Source of the DNA: Gnetum montanum
Lineage: Eukaryota > Streptophyta > Gnetopsida > Gnetales > Gnetaceae
Direction: 5' to 3'
Assembly (NCBI GenBank): GCA_015680685.1
Contig: MNCI01004531.1
Coordinates: forward strand, 69,854 to 133,853
DNA length: 64,000 nucleotides
Below are positions 43,223-55,530 of the stretch, piece after piece (positions within the stretch are counted from its first letter, which is position 1; the number at the start of each line of letters is the position of its first letter). The position numbers were made by a program, and so were the translations under genes. Below the pieces are notes generated by a model, which ran no database searches, was not told the DNA's origin, and was given only the letters and a program-made list of their open reading frames with translations.

Positions 43223-45440
43223 ATGTTTTCTTCTCCTAGGAATGAAGATGTTGAGCCACCAATTCCATGAGAGTGTAAAGTGGTATATACTCATCCAAAT
43301 GAGTATGTGCCTGACTTCACCTTCATCCTGCATCAGGATGAACAACTATATTGCCGAGACATGGAGGGTAACATCATAATGCCCCCTAATCAATCTATGT
43401 CTAGGATGTTGTTTCAAAATCTTAAGATGTTGGACATTCCAGATCTTCAAGAGGAATACGTTGTGCATGGTTATAACACTCGAGACTACCATACCACTAA
43501 AACACAACACAAGAGAAATCGACATCACAAAAAGCATCATGAGTTTGTGAAGGAGAAACACTTCACCAATCCCTTATTCCTACTAAATGAAACTGATAAT
43601 AAGGATTTTCCCCTATAAGGGTTTTCAACATGAAGATTCTCCACCTCCTATTATTGGTGATAAGGGCATGGTCCTAAACCTGCAATCCACTATTAGCAAA
43701 CCAAGTTCAGGAAAAAGTGATAGTCAAAGAAAGGACTTAGGTAAGCATCATGACAATAAGGAATCTAAGGATTGTGGTCATGATAAGCAAAGAGGTGATG
43801 GCAGATACTATGGTGGTGGTGGTGGTACTCCTTCCTCTTCATCCTCTTCATTTAATTCTAAACATTCCTCTTCACCTTCCAGTTCAGATAGAATCCGTCG
43901 ATAAAATAATCATGATGAAGGTGATAAGTGAGACAACAATGATTGTAGAGCCCGTCAAGAATGAAGGGGTGGCAAAAACCATCATTAGCATCATCGACAC
44001 AATGATGATGATGAATCTCTATTAGCAACTAGAAATTCTTAACATTATATAGGTAGTTAAGATTCCAACTAGACATGTGAAAAATAGTCAAATCAAATGC
44101 TTCGACATGAACAATATCCCAAGATTTGAGGGGCGATATCATGCTACTCCAAAAACCATCTACAAGCCTTTCACAATGTTTGTGCCTTACAAAACATTGA
44201 AAATAATTGGTCGAAATTGAAGCTACTCCCTAAGACACTCATCAAGAAGGTAGAAAGTTGGTATTGATCCTTGTAGATAGAATCTATACACTAACGAAGT
44301 ACAATGATTGAGCTATTCAATGATAAATACCAAACATACTCCCGAGTGTCCAATTTGAGAAGGCAAATTCAAGGCTAGAAACAGGAAACACATGAACCCT
44401 TGGATGCTATCATGGGCAGATATTATTCTCTCTTACACTGATTCCCTAGCCACAATTATTCTAAAAAGGAAAAAACTCCACCATATCATAAATGAGCTTA
44501 AAGCATAAACCAAATGAACTCTTGTGGTTTATGCCCAAGGGAGACTATCCAAACTAAGAGCTCATCAAATACAAAGGCTAATAGAGTAGGTAGCAAAAGA
44601 AGAAGGTGAGTTATGGAAAAGGAAGGTGTAGAAGAATATAATATGGATCCTTTCATCAAAAAAAGGGAGGTCTGATTCTATGATGGGGAGGAGTCACCAC
44701 TTAACAAACTGATCAGTAGGCAAGCCTTGCCCATCCAAAAATATATTTCTAACATTTTAGCAAAGGTTGATAAATTATGAGACTCTCTAGATGAAAAGTT
44801 CCAAATTTCTATGAAGATTGCTAAAGAATCCAAAGAGCATATTAGTGATTACAACTACAAAGGGAAAAAAGAAGCTTAACGTGCCTACGAAAGAGGTAAA
44901 GGTAAAGCCTCTATAGTAGAAGAAGTTGTGGAAATAGACTCTAATGATGATGTTGGATGTGGCATTTGTCAATATGAACATCTAAAGAGATATTTCCCTA
45001 TGGTGTCACACTTACAAGAGTCTAGGGTATATGAACTAAATCCTCAACTAGCAAGGAGGCAAGCACCTAGATAATTGCCTTATCCTCAAGGAAATCCAAG
45101 GAAGTTCCACTAGTAACAATAGGCTTACTAACCAAGTGGAGCTCCACCACAACCATATGAGCAATACCAACTATGACATCAACCACAATCATGGGGAATG
45201 CCACCATCAAGACAATAGTACCCTTACAAGAAACTAGATCCATACAGGTACTATGTTTAGTAATCCATTTCTCCACATAGTTCAACTAGCCACGTCTCAT
45301 TCAGCATTGCTATTACCCTCTAGAGTACCATCAAACTCATTTACCATCTACTTAAGGAAAGCATCCATATCCATACCACCCTCTACATCTATTCCCACAC
45401 ATCCCTCCACCCTCAACCCAATTACCTCCTACTCCGTCCA
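43223..45440 (+). pseudogene. Element C gag (decayed)
   Basis: The ATG at 43223 begins MFSSPRNEDVEPPIP, a TGA, then a long N-domain open to 43618 (YVPDFTFILHQDEQLYCRDMEGN; KTQHKRNRHHKKHHEF). This is followed by a Gly- and Ser-rich low-complexity stretch (YYGGGGGTPSSSSSS, 43808-43850), the capsid entry shared with A and D (NHLQAFHNVCALQNIENNW, 44155-44210), RVSNLRRQIQG, and a CCHC knuckle near 44958-44995 (CGICQYEHLKRYF: third and fourth ligands disturbed). Many stops and shifts occur. Confidence 0.85.
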
Positions 45441-45639
45441 TGTAGGGTGAAATTCCCCCATAGCCATAGCAACAAAATGCTACAAGGGCTATAAATTTAC
45501 AACTAGCTTTTTAGCCAAGTGGTTCAGACAATCAATCCAAGAAATGACCACTTTTCTGACCCAACAGTCCTTCCAAACCCTCACAACTACCTTGTATCTC
45601 CAACACCCTCATCCTCTTCTCAAACACATTCAAGAACCA

Positions 45640-46260
45640 TTCAAACAAAATGCCACCTTAGATCCATACTATGATGCTAACTCAAGTTGTTTCTGATTGG
45701 ATCAAGGCTGGAAACCTTCCTACAAAAAGATCTGACTTAGTAAGTACTCTTATTTACTTGCAAATCATAGGACATGAACCATGTAAGGCTCTTCTTGATT
45801 CTAGTTTTGAAGTCAATCTCATCTCCTATGACATGTAAAAGGCCTAGAACCTACCACCACTTGAGAAGAGTAATATCTATTTGGGATTGGCAAACCAATC
45901 AATCACTATCCCTCTGGGATTAATGGAGGACATTCTAACCATAGTTTGTGGGTGGTCCTATCCTATCAATTTTCTGGTGATCAAGGTAGAAAACTACAAA
46001 GGTGACTTTCCCATCATTATAGGAGGTGCATGGTTAAGCATTGTTAATGCAGGAATGGGCTTCAAGGACCTCTGAGTGGAAATCTCCAAGGAAAATGAAT
46101 TTGGATTACTTGAGAAGAAGAAAGTTCCATGCATCATGTATAACAATAATAGGTGCAATTGCATCCAAAAATTCTAGTCCATTAAAAGTACATCCATCAA
46201 AGCCTACAATTAGTGTACATAATAAATAGATATCCAAAGATGCATGTACACAGCAACCAC
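45640..46260 (+). pseudogene. Element C protease
   Basis: TQVVSDWIKAGNLPTK leads to the active site LLDSSFEVNLI (45794-45826), where Gly of DSG has become Ser (GGT to AGT). Next are NIYLGLANQSITIPLGLME, WSYPINFLVIK and PIIIGGAWLSIV. The Gly change alone would inactivate it. Confidence 0.85.
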
Positions 46261-46689
46261 AAAATAGAAGGGCATCTAGTGGCTAACAACTAACTTAGAT
46301 AATAGTACACTATGTATGGAATCCTCTGAGAGCCTAACATGTGCCTATGTCAAAGGCATGGATAAACTTGAGCAAGTTCATCACCAACTCTCTAACAATG
46401 AAGATGATAGTACCTATTAGAGAGAGATGGAAATCCCTGATAGTTTCAAGCAAGAGCCCCTAGAGTAAAAAAACCCTACCAACTAGCATGAAGTATGTAG
46501 TTTTAGACAATGACAAGCTAGTTATCATCAATGCAAATATTGCTTCCAAACAAAAGGACAAGTTGTTGAAGATGATCAAAAAATGGCCAACGACCTTTGC
46601 TTGGTCATATCCTAAGCTAACTAGAATCAATCCAAGAATATGCCAACATTGCATTTACATTGATCCATCCATGAAGCCAAGAAGGAAGC

Positions 46690-47385
46690 CAAAAAGGTAG
46701 CTAAACCCTAAATTGAAGCAGATCATCAAAAAGAAAATATAATAACTCCTCAAGGTAGGGTTCATCTATACCATTGCAAATAGTGAGTGGGTTCGCCAAC
46801 TTGTAATTGTACCAAAGAAAGGTGGTAAGTGGAAAGTCTGCATTGACTTTAGGCTATTGAATATGGCAACATTTAAAGATCATTCTCCATTGTCATTTGT
46901 GAATCAAGTGTTGGACACTATATATGGGCATTGTTATTATAGCTTCTTGAATGGTTATAGTGGCTATAACCAAATCTGAATTGCACCAGAGGATCGGGAC
47001 AAAACAACATTCATGAGTCCCTGGGGAACTTTTACATATTTCAAGATGCCATTTGGTCTATGCAATGCCCCTACAACATTTCAATGCTTGGTCCTTAGTA
47101 TTTTTCAACAGTATACTGGTAGTAGGATAGAAGTCTTTATGGATGACTTCTCTACCTATGGGGCTACATTTGAGCAAGCCCTAAACCACCTTGAGCAAGT
47201 ACTAAAAAAATGTGTCAAAACAAACCTTAGGCTCAATTGTCCAAAAAGCCATTTAATGGTCCAGGACGGCATAGTACTAGAGCATAGAATTACTCAAGCA
47301 GGGACTGAGGTAGACCTAGAAAAGATAAGGGTCATCCAAGGAATCACATGCCAACTAGAGATAGTCAAAGATGTCTAATCATTTC
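46690..47385 (+). pseudogene. Element C reverse transcriptase
   Basis: IVPKKGGKWKVCIDFRLLN (46808-46862), LSFVNQVLDTIYGH, YYSFLNGYSGYN, then the open run 47013-47378 with FKMPFGLCNAPTTFQ, FMDD at 47136-47147 and ETNLRLNCPKSHLMVQDG-like thumb. Two TGA/TAA codons near 46978 and 46740 interrupt it. The catalytic Asp of the first block (LDGY) is Asn here (LNGY), a G-to-A change. Confidence 0.9.
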
Positions 47386-47960
47386 TTAGACACACTAGCT
47401 ACTACTGATGGTTTATAGAGAATTTCTCTAAGGTTGCAAAGTTGTTGATCAAGCTTATGAAGAATGATGCTCCATTCATCTATTCCAAGGAGTGTGAATA
47501 TGCATTCCAACAACTAAAGGAAAAACTCATAGAAACTCCAATTCTATGGGCACTAGATATGTCCAAACCATTTCACATAATGACTAATCTTTCTACTTAT
47601 GCCTTGGGATCCATGCTTATTTAGTTGTATGATAAGAAACATCCATATTATATCCACTACATGAGCTAAAGCATTGTTGGTGCATAGTTGAATTACACAA
47701 CAACTAAGAAAGAACTAACAACAGTGCTGTATGCTCTTGCAAAGTTCAAGCACTATGTGCTCATAGTTCGATCTGCTTCTTAATGAATAAGCCAATAGTG
47801 AGCCCCTGTATCATATGATGAATCATAATCTTGCAGGAATTCAATATCACAATGGTAGATCAAAAAGGGAATAAGAATGTGCTAACCATTTATCTTGATT
47901 AAGATGGGATAACAAGGAGGAGGAGAGTTCACTCTCTAATCAATTTTTAGATGAACTCCT
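47386..47960 (+). pseudogene. Element C RNase H
   Basis: FIYSKECEYAFQQLKEKLIETPIL (47476-47550), KPFHIMTNLSTYALGSMLI with Asn in place of the catalytic Asp, then TKKELTTVLYALAKFKHYVL and a deletion removing the HTDH block. Frame is lost around 47770. Confidence 0.8.
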
Positions 47961-48164
47961 CTTTACAGGAACAATAAATGATCAAGTGCCCATAGAAAAA
48001 AATGGTATAATGGCATCCTCACTTACCTTCTCACTCAGAATATGCCACAAGATCTAGACTTTAGAAAGAAACAATAACTTCTTCATTGGGCTAAGTACTT
48101 CATGGAAATCAATAGACACCATTACAAGGTGTGTGCCAATGGCCTAGTTTGTTAGTGTATCTTT

Positions 48165-49270
48165 GATATGGACCAATTGCACATCCTTCAAGATGTCCAT
48201 GAAGGCCCCTATAAAGGTCACTATGCTAGGAGATGCATGATCATAAAAATCCTAATGGTAGGATACTATTGGCCTATAATCTTTAAAGATACCCATCAAT
48301 TTATTTGATCCTATGAATGCTATCAATGAGATGGTGGGATAACCACTCGAATGTAGGATCCTCAATAATGGATTTAATCACTAGAGCCCTTTAACATATA
48401 GAACATAAACTTCATAGGTCCCGTCACAGCCATGTCTAATAGAAAGGAATACATCATTGTAGTAGTCGACTACTGCACTAAATGGGCAAAAGCAGTAGCC
48501 ATCATCAACTGTACATCATCCACTACTACTAGATTTGTACAACAATTTGTTGTAAATAGGTGTGGGGTGCCACATGCACTAATCTCTAATAATGGAACTA
48601 ATTTTACAAGTGCCACTTTTCGAAAACTCTTGCAACACATGGGGGTTGAACATAAATTAACAACACTATATCACCCTCAAGCCAATGGTCAAGTAGATGT
48701 AACTAACAAGGTGATCACAAAGATTCTAATAAGGACCATAAGCAAATATAGGAGAAACTAGAGCACAAAACTCAATGATGCCCTTTGGGCCTACCACTCA
48801 ACATGAAAACTTCTTATTGACTACTCTCCCTATGAGTTGGTGTATGGGAAACTTCCAATGCTCCCAATTCAATCCAAGCTTCATATACTCTCAATAGCTT
48901 GTGATCTGAACCTTGACATGAGCTTAGCACAAAGAGAAAGATTGACCAACCTAAATGTGCTTGATGAAAACCAATTAGTGGTCCTATCTTTGAATGAAGT
49001 ACACAAGGCATTCAACAATCAACATTATGACCTTAAAAAATGAAAAGTAAAATTTCAATTGGAAGATAAGGTTCTCTACTAGAACCCGACACATGTACCC
49101 CAGAAAAAAAAGTTTCAAACATTATGGAACGAAACTTATATAATTGATAAAACCTTTCCCTTTGGGACCATGTTAATCTACAAACTTGAGAGCCCAAATA
49201 AAAGGCAGTTGGTCAACATCCAACAAGTAAAGCCTTTTCATGATCCAAGGTAAGTCAATGCAACAAATAC
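48165..49270 (+). pseudogene. Element C integrase
   Basis: HHCC remnants VHEGPYKGHY and CYQ*DGG at 48200-48335. Core 48432-48761: VVDYCTKWAKA keeps the first Asp, SNNGTNF has Asn at the second, and NGQVDVTNK has Asp at the Glu position. The C-terminal part (48837-49043) has YGKLPMLPIQSKLH and ACDLNLDMSLAQRE, and the frame ends near QVKPFH (49230). No chromodomain. Confidence 0.85.
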
Positions 49271-50874
49271 CTCAATGGATGGACAACCAGGCTTAATTTT
49301 CTAGATCTTCTCCTTTCAACTCAATCATTGAGGAGATGGTCATCCATGCCAAACATCCATATGGCTCTTTAGTTTTTCTAATTTTTTGTTTTATGCATTT
49401 TTCGTCTTCATAATTTGTTTCTTTTACATCTTTTTGATTTTAAATATTTTTCTTATTTTTACATCATTTTTTTTGCACCATCATTAGTACATTTACATCT
49501 TTCTTAAATATTTTATACTTTCTTATATATTTTACATTATTTTGTTTAAATTTTATTTTCAATTTTTGCTAATAAACATACCTTGTGCCAACAAGACACA
49601 ATGGTGTTGTAGCTATTACTAATGATGGTTTGTACTTCATGTTTTGTTTGCTAATGTCTGGTTTCTATTTTTTAAATTGTTGTGTCAATGTCTAAGTCAT
49701 GGTTTTTTTTTCATGAAATAGGCAATGAGTCCAAAACATCCACCCATTTTCAAACTCTATGGTTTTTGTTATTGTGGGAATTTGAGATCCCTTTTCTGAA
49801 ATAAACTTTTAATAAATTGGTGACCTTGGTAGTTTCTAAAATTGGAAAGGATTCAAAGGTTCATACAGGGTGTGATTTCAATGGGACTCAATACTCTTTA
49901 TACTCTTCTACTTGCTTGGGTGCTTGAGTGTTTTCATAGACTTCTTACCGTTCCATGTCATCCAATAATAGGAAGTCAAATAAAGTCTTTGCATGGTGTG
50001 GTTCCCATCTACAAACAACCAAAAAAACATGATAGAAATTCAAAACACATCCCTTAAACAAGTAAATGGGCTACAAGCACTAGTTATGGGACTAGAAAGA
50101 CATGTTACCCATGCCTAAATGTCCCGTCTAACTAAGGCCCTCTCTCAAATCCTACTTCTTTTTTCTTCTCTTTATGGAATGATGGTTGTTCTATGGGTGC
50201 AATTTTGTGTCTCAAGGAGGTGGATTAGTCTTGGAGTGACGATGTGAAGTCACTGAAATAAGTTGGTTTTGGTCTAGACTAAGGATGGATCTTCTCAAGT
50301 CATTTTATACACAAATCCTCAAGGGACTTCATATGACCTTAATTCAAAATTTCATTTCACCTTCTCCATCATCTATCTCTACTAATTGTAATTCACCTCC
50401 CTATCACTGTCCATGTTCTTAATTTGGTGTCTTGGTCTAACGTACTTGAATTCTTAAGTAGAATCTTTTGAGTTTTGGTCCTTAACTTTCATCAATCATT
50501 AATCATAAATGGGACCCACAAACTCCTTAGGTTGAGGTTATGCAAGGGAAAACAAAACATCTGTCTGCTATGGGGACGACCCACTTGCATATCACTTGGT
50601 TAGGTTTATTAAGCACATTATCCTTAGGCATTCTTGCAATTAGAATCTTTCATATGTCCATCTTCTACATCAAACCATGTGTTCCTTTATATATTTTATT
50701 GAGTAAACATATTCTCTATCGAATTTTTTAATTTTTTAGCTCTCAAAGATCCTCTTCAATTATTTCACCATATTCCTAGCTTTTTTGGGACTCCATGAAC
50801 CCCAAATTCATTGAGAAATTTCTTATATTTTTTAAGATATTCAAAATTCAAAATTTTTCCTTTAAGCCCCATCA
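49271..50874 (+). other. 3' non-coding region of element C before the extra ORF
   Basis: A T-rich stretch (49370-49570) then words shared with copies A and B (AGGCAATGAGTCCA at 49721, GAGGTGGATTAGTC at 50217). No supported coding. Confidence 0.7.
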
Positions 50875-50878
50875 ATGG

Positions 50879-53720
50879 ATGGAACTAAAAGGAAAGCACA
50901 CACAAGAAGCAGGACCATCTCAACCACAAGAGAAATAGCCTAGAATAGGACAAGGCCAAAAACAAGCCCAAGAAGGACCACTGACAATCCATGCCATAGG
51001 TCCTCTTAGGAAAGAGGCTGAGGTGGAATCTATTCGATAGATTCCAAAATCAGCAACAACAACAGAACACTCCCACTGGGATGATACACCAGTGCAACAA
51101 GAAAATGTCAAGGTGACCTTGATAGAATCTTACCTAAATTGGATTAGATCAAGGAAGGTCCAAAAAATGATGCTCCAGGAGTTAAACTTTGGCCCTTTCC
51201 TAGAGCAAGCACCAAAAGAAGTGCAGGACCTACTAAAGACCTCTCCCATGTAGCCAATCATCACTTCCATCAAGAAGTGGTACATGGGAGAGACATTTTT
51301 ATTTTGGAACAATAGGCATCCCAAATCAATGATGAAAATCAGGGACATCTCAATGTCCTACTCAATGCAAGTTTTTGTTGAAGTGCTTGGGTTGCCAAAA
51401 ATAAAGGCAAGTCTTGCTAAGATCCCAATGCATGAAAATCCCAGCATTAAGAAAGGATGGGTGCGATGGTGCTATGGTGGAAACCTTAAAGAGTTTGACA
51501 TGCTCACATTGACAAAAAGGATTCACTACAAGATTGTAGCCTTTCACCTCAATCCCATGGTGAGGTCAAGAAAAATCACTGCCTTTTCTACCTAAGTATG
51601 CATTACTCTAAGTGAGAGATTCCCTATCAACCTTCCACAATTGATCTATCTAGAGATGGAGAAGTAGTTTAAAGAAAATGAATGTAGAAGGAAGACACTC
51701 CCCATCCCATGCCTCATTAGGAAACTCTATCAAAGGGAAGGAATAGTTGGTTACACCATTGATGCAATCAAGCATGTTCCAACTGCCAACTAGGCAAAAA
51801 TGATGAAAGACAAGATGCCTACAATGATTATTCAAGGAGAGAAGCAGAAACCACCACCTCCACTTGCCACTTAAATAACTATGCAAAACATTGCTACAAC
51901 AGCCCAATGGTTGCACGAATATTGAGAATGAATCCTGAGTGAACAAGAGCAATAAGCAAGCATGAGTGATGGGGACCCATCCATGTATAGACTGATAATG
52001 AGTCACCTAAATGAAATTGCCTAAATAGTTAACTTGATGGGTGGAGGTGGAGCTATTTTCTTATTCTAAAGAATGCAATTGCTTATTTCTCTTGTTTACT
52101 CAGGAGTCCTAAAGAGGTTACAATATCTCTCACATAATAGCAGCCACTTCCAAAAATCTCCGAGAATGCCACAACCTTCTCAGTGTGCTTGAAGGAAGAT
52201 GAGGGGGTAACGATATTCGTGATGTAGTACCAAGGTCAAGAGACTGTAGTAGAACTTTTTGTTGACCAAATTACTGAAACACTCAATGCACCTACGACAT
52301 TTGTATCAGACATCACAACACTCAAGGATGTGAGGATCTATTGGACTGATTAGTAGGAACTAGGAAACTACTTCCAAATGTTTTGGACTTTCCAGAAAAT
52401 ATTATTATAACCTAGTTAAAGCTGCTAGAGGCAAGGGGCAAGAACATCATCTTGGAGGGGCAACTCAAAATAGCCAAGGAGCTGAATGAATTCTTGGCTA
52501 CTAAAGTTGGCGAATTAAGAGCCTAGATTGTCAACCTTGCATTTCTTAACTCAACATTGATAAGAGATGAAGCTATTGAATAGCTTCATGCTAAATTGAA
52601 ATGGGTTGAGGGTGAAATAGAGATGGCAGTGTTCTATTGATCCTTGGTAGAGGGCACACATCACAAAATTCAAAATGCCTTGGATCAAACCTACCAGGAG
52701 AATGTAGAATTGACTGCAAAGAACCATCACCTATGGAATGTTGATGAGCACAAACAACAATTAACTAACTTCATCCATCAACAACAGGAGCAACTGGCCA
52801 AAGAAAACATAAAACTAAAAAGATTGGCAGGGAAAAACAAAAACCTCTTCATGGAGAAGGTTCATGCCTTTTTTCAAAAAACTACAATCGAGGTAGCCAC
52901 CTAGAAATCGAAGGCTCTCAAATTTGAGAGAGTCAAAGATCATTATAGAGAGTAGGTTGGTCTACAAAAGGAAGTAAATGAAAAACACATCCAAATGATA
53001 AAGGAAAAAGTGAATGAACCCCTCAGTAACTCTAGCAAGGAAGAGAAGTTTGGTAGCCTATCATTAATGGGATAGATGCCTAGAATGAGGTGGAAATTCA
53101 CATAAAAGAGTTGCAAATTGAGGAGATGATGGAATATATGGAGCTTTCCAATCTCTGATATGCAAATTTGGCCATGTTAACTATTGGATGGTCATGATTA
53201 TAATTGAAGAAATAACTAGCCAACTTGTACTTGTTGTACGAGGCCGAGTTTAAGCATCACAAAGACACCAAGCAAAAGCTTGTAGTGACAAACGCTGAAC
53301 TTGAAGTTCTTAAGGGAAAATACATTGATCAAAGATCTACCATCAAAAACCTGTCCAAAAGGATGAATGACTACCAAGAGCTATAGAATGTAGTAAGGGC
53401 ATTCAATGTCGAATACAAATAGTTCACTGCCTAGTTTGTCAACATAAAGGAGATGTTCCCAATAATGCCATGTTTGTGGGATATCCCTATTCTAGCCCAC
53501 ATTGGTGATGTCGTGTGGACTATGAATGATCCCTAAAGTAAGGAGGATAAGATGAAGGCATTACTAGATGCCTTTTTCCTTCCACTAGAGGTTGCAGCAG
53601 CAGTAGGATAGCCACAACCACCTTAGCCACCGCATGTACTTGAAGTTGATGAAGATCCTTTAGAACCTTAGAAGCCTCCACCACCTAGGACTGTCTAATC
53701 TTCTCCACCATCTTCATGCC
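50879..53720 (+). pseudogene. Extra ORF of element C between pol and 3' LTR, function unknown
   Basis: From the ATG at 50879 (MELKGKHTQEAGPSQPQEK) one frame reads about 380 codons to about 52070, interrupted by stops that are mostly TAG/TAA where Gln is likely. It gives a globular-looking part (SYLNWIRSRKVQKMMLQEL; KKWYMGETFLFWNN, open 51284-51595; RRKTLPIPCLIRKLYQREG at about 51690). After frameshifts, a long helical Gln/Glu/Lys-rich part (52640-53430, e.g. QQEQLAKENIKLKRLAG) looks like coiled coil, followed by a Pro-rich tail (53600-53700). There is no signal peptide or membrane segment, so an envelope role has no support. The first part is reminiscent of plant 'putative gypsy-type transposon' proteins, but I cannot verify that. 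Confidence 0.65.
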
Positions 53721-53923
53721 ATCAAATAATGTGCTATCTAATTTTATGTAGTCACATCATGATGTTCAATTTTGTATCATGAACATCACAATTTTTGTAA
53801 TTTGTTGATTTGTACACTCGGACACTTAATTTTGTTATGTTACTTGTGTTATGTCAAGAGTTAGTCAATAATCCCATACCTTTACAAAATTGTAAAATAA
53901 CTTAAGGACAAGTTTCACTTAGT
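53721..53923 (+). other. Spacer between extra ORF and polypurine tract
   Basis: AT-rich, no reading frame. It ends in the weak purine tract before the LTR. Confidence 0.6.
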
Positions 53924-53933
53924 CATGTGGGTA
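53924..53933 (+). promoter_or_regulatory. Polypurine tract of element C (weak)
   Basis: CATGTGGGTA directly before TGATGAG; same position and similar sequence to copies B and D. Confidence 0.6.
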
Positions 53934-54863
53934 TGATGAGCATTAAAGTGTCACATTAATGGATCCCCATTGATGAGGTCCCTTTTACATGGTGTTGTCC
54001 CATCAATGGGGTTGCATCAACATAGCATTTGCTATGTCTAGAGGGCCTCATAACCATAGTCCTATAATAAAATTATAAATACAAGTTCAACAATGTGTTT
54101 ATGGACATCAAGTCATAGTACTAATAGATCTCTTGTATATTTTTCATTTGAAAGTTAGAATATTTCTCTGAGTGCCCACAACAAGAGTCAAAAAGTGTAT
54201 GAATCTTTATTTGAGTACTATTGTGCCTGAACCAAACCAGTGTATATGGTAATAAAGATGAGCCTTTGGATTAGAAATTGTAGCACTTAGAATAGATTAA
54301 TGAATTATTTATGCATTCATTGTTTTCATTAAATATGAAATTAATTAAGCTAAATTAGACTTTAAGAAATTTGTTAATTGTTTAAGCTAAATAGATTAAA
54401 CACATGAGTACGACCACTTCGAGCATAAACATGTATTCTCTTGGTAATCCTCACAATGTTATTACTTGGTGCGGCTAGTAGTGTAGTGTTTGGTAACCTA
54501 GCAATGGATACATGGGTTCAGGACATGTACGAAAAGTAGGACTGGATGCTTATGTTAAGACTAGTTAGAGGCTAGTTAAGTAGTTAAATTAGATTGGTTA
54601 TTAAATCACTTCATCTCTTTTCTTTAAGTACCAAAAACCATAAAATATAAAATGACAAACAACATGTGCCTCAATTACACCTAAACCATACCCTTAAGCC
54701 TTACAAGTGTAGTTGGGAAGATAATGAATGTCCTCAAGGTAAACTTTACTTCCTAAGAGAATTAATGCACTGAAAACTATAGAGTCCATAGAATTCAACC
54801 AAATTGTGTGTGAACACTTTGTGATTCGTATGGTTGAGTGTAGGGATACCTCACCACTCATCA
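53934..54863 (+). repeat. 3' LTR of element C
   Basis: Starts TGATGAGCATT, ends CACTCATCA. A TATAAATA box lies at 54074-54081 and an AATAAA signal at 54251-54256, giving a plausible transcript start and polyadenylation site inside the LTR. Confidence 0.95.
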
Positions 54864-55530
54864 ACACTCATCAAGGAACTACAAAGTTGGTATCAGTCCT
54901 TGGAGTCATAATCTATCTATAGGTGGAGTACAATGCTAGAGCTATTTAATGATAAGTATTAGACATAATCCCAAGTGTCTAATCTAAGAAACCAAATCCA
55001 AGGATGGAAGCAAGGAAACCATGAACCCTTGGATGTTGCCATGGATAGATAATATTCTCTCATATACTAATTCCTTGGCCATGATTATTCTCAGCAAGAA
55101 CAACTTTGCCATATCATAGATGGACTTAGATCGAAAACAAGAAGAACTCTTGGGGTTTATGCCCAAGGGAGACTATCAAAACTCCAAGCCCATCAAATCC
55201 AAAGGCTAATTGAGTAATTAGCAAAAGAATAAGGAGAGTTTAGGAAACACAAAAGTGCTAAGGAATACAATAGGGATACTTCCATCAGAAATAGGGAAGT
55301 CCAATTTTGTGCCAATGAGGAAGAATCACCACTTGATGAGATGGTGAATAGAAAGACCTTGCCAATTGAAAAATCTGTCTAAAATTTCAAATAAGATAGA
55401 AAAAATGTGGGATTCGTTGGATGAAAAATTTCAAAGTGCTCTAAAAATCAACAAAGAATCAAGAGAGCAGAGTAGTGATCATAATCATAGGAGGTGAAAA
55501 GAAGCTAAACATTTCTACCAAAGGGGTACT
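54864..55530 (+). pseudogene. Element F gag, C-terminal half
   Basis: Resumes with ACACTCATCAAGGAACTACAA, which continues the frame broken at 42134 when compared with 44228-44260 in copy C. Contains LELFNDKY and SNLRNQIQGWKQGNHEPLD-like blocks and ends at about 55530 before the zinc knuckle. The remaining gag and pol of F are missing. Confidence 0.85.

Larger units (their letters stand above)
42135..54863 (+). mobile_element. Element C: complete but decayed Athila-like element with an extra ORF
   Basis: LTRs 42135-43072 and 53934-54863 are homologous and in direct orientation. The element is bounded by a perfect 5-bp duplication ACACT (42130-42134 and 54864-54868). Internal order: primer site, gag, protease, RT, RNase H, integrase, 3' region, extra ORF, polypurine tract. 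At 12.7 kb it is long for Ty3/gypsy, because of the extra ORF. By eye the LTR pair differs at roughly one base in five, so the insertion is old. Confidence 0.95.

Noticed and set aside
43346-43561. Minus-strand open run in element C
   Set aside because: Shadow of the gag N-domain, whose plus-strand frame is conserved with element F.
50879-53720. Extra ORF as an envelope gene
   Set aside because: No signal peptide, no membrane segment, and the second half is coiled-coil-like and Pro-rich.
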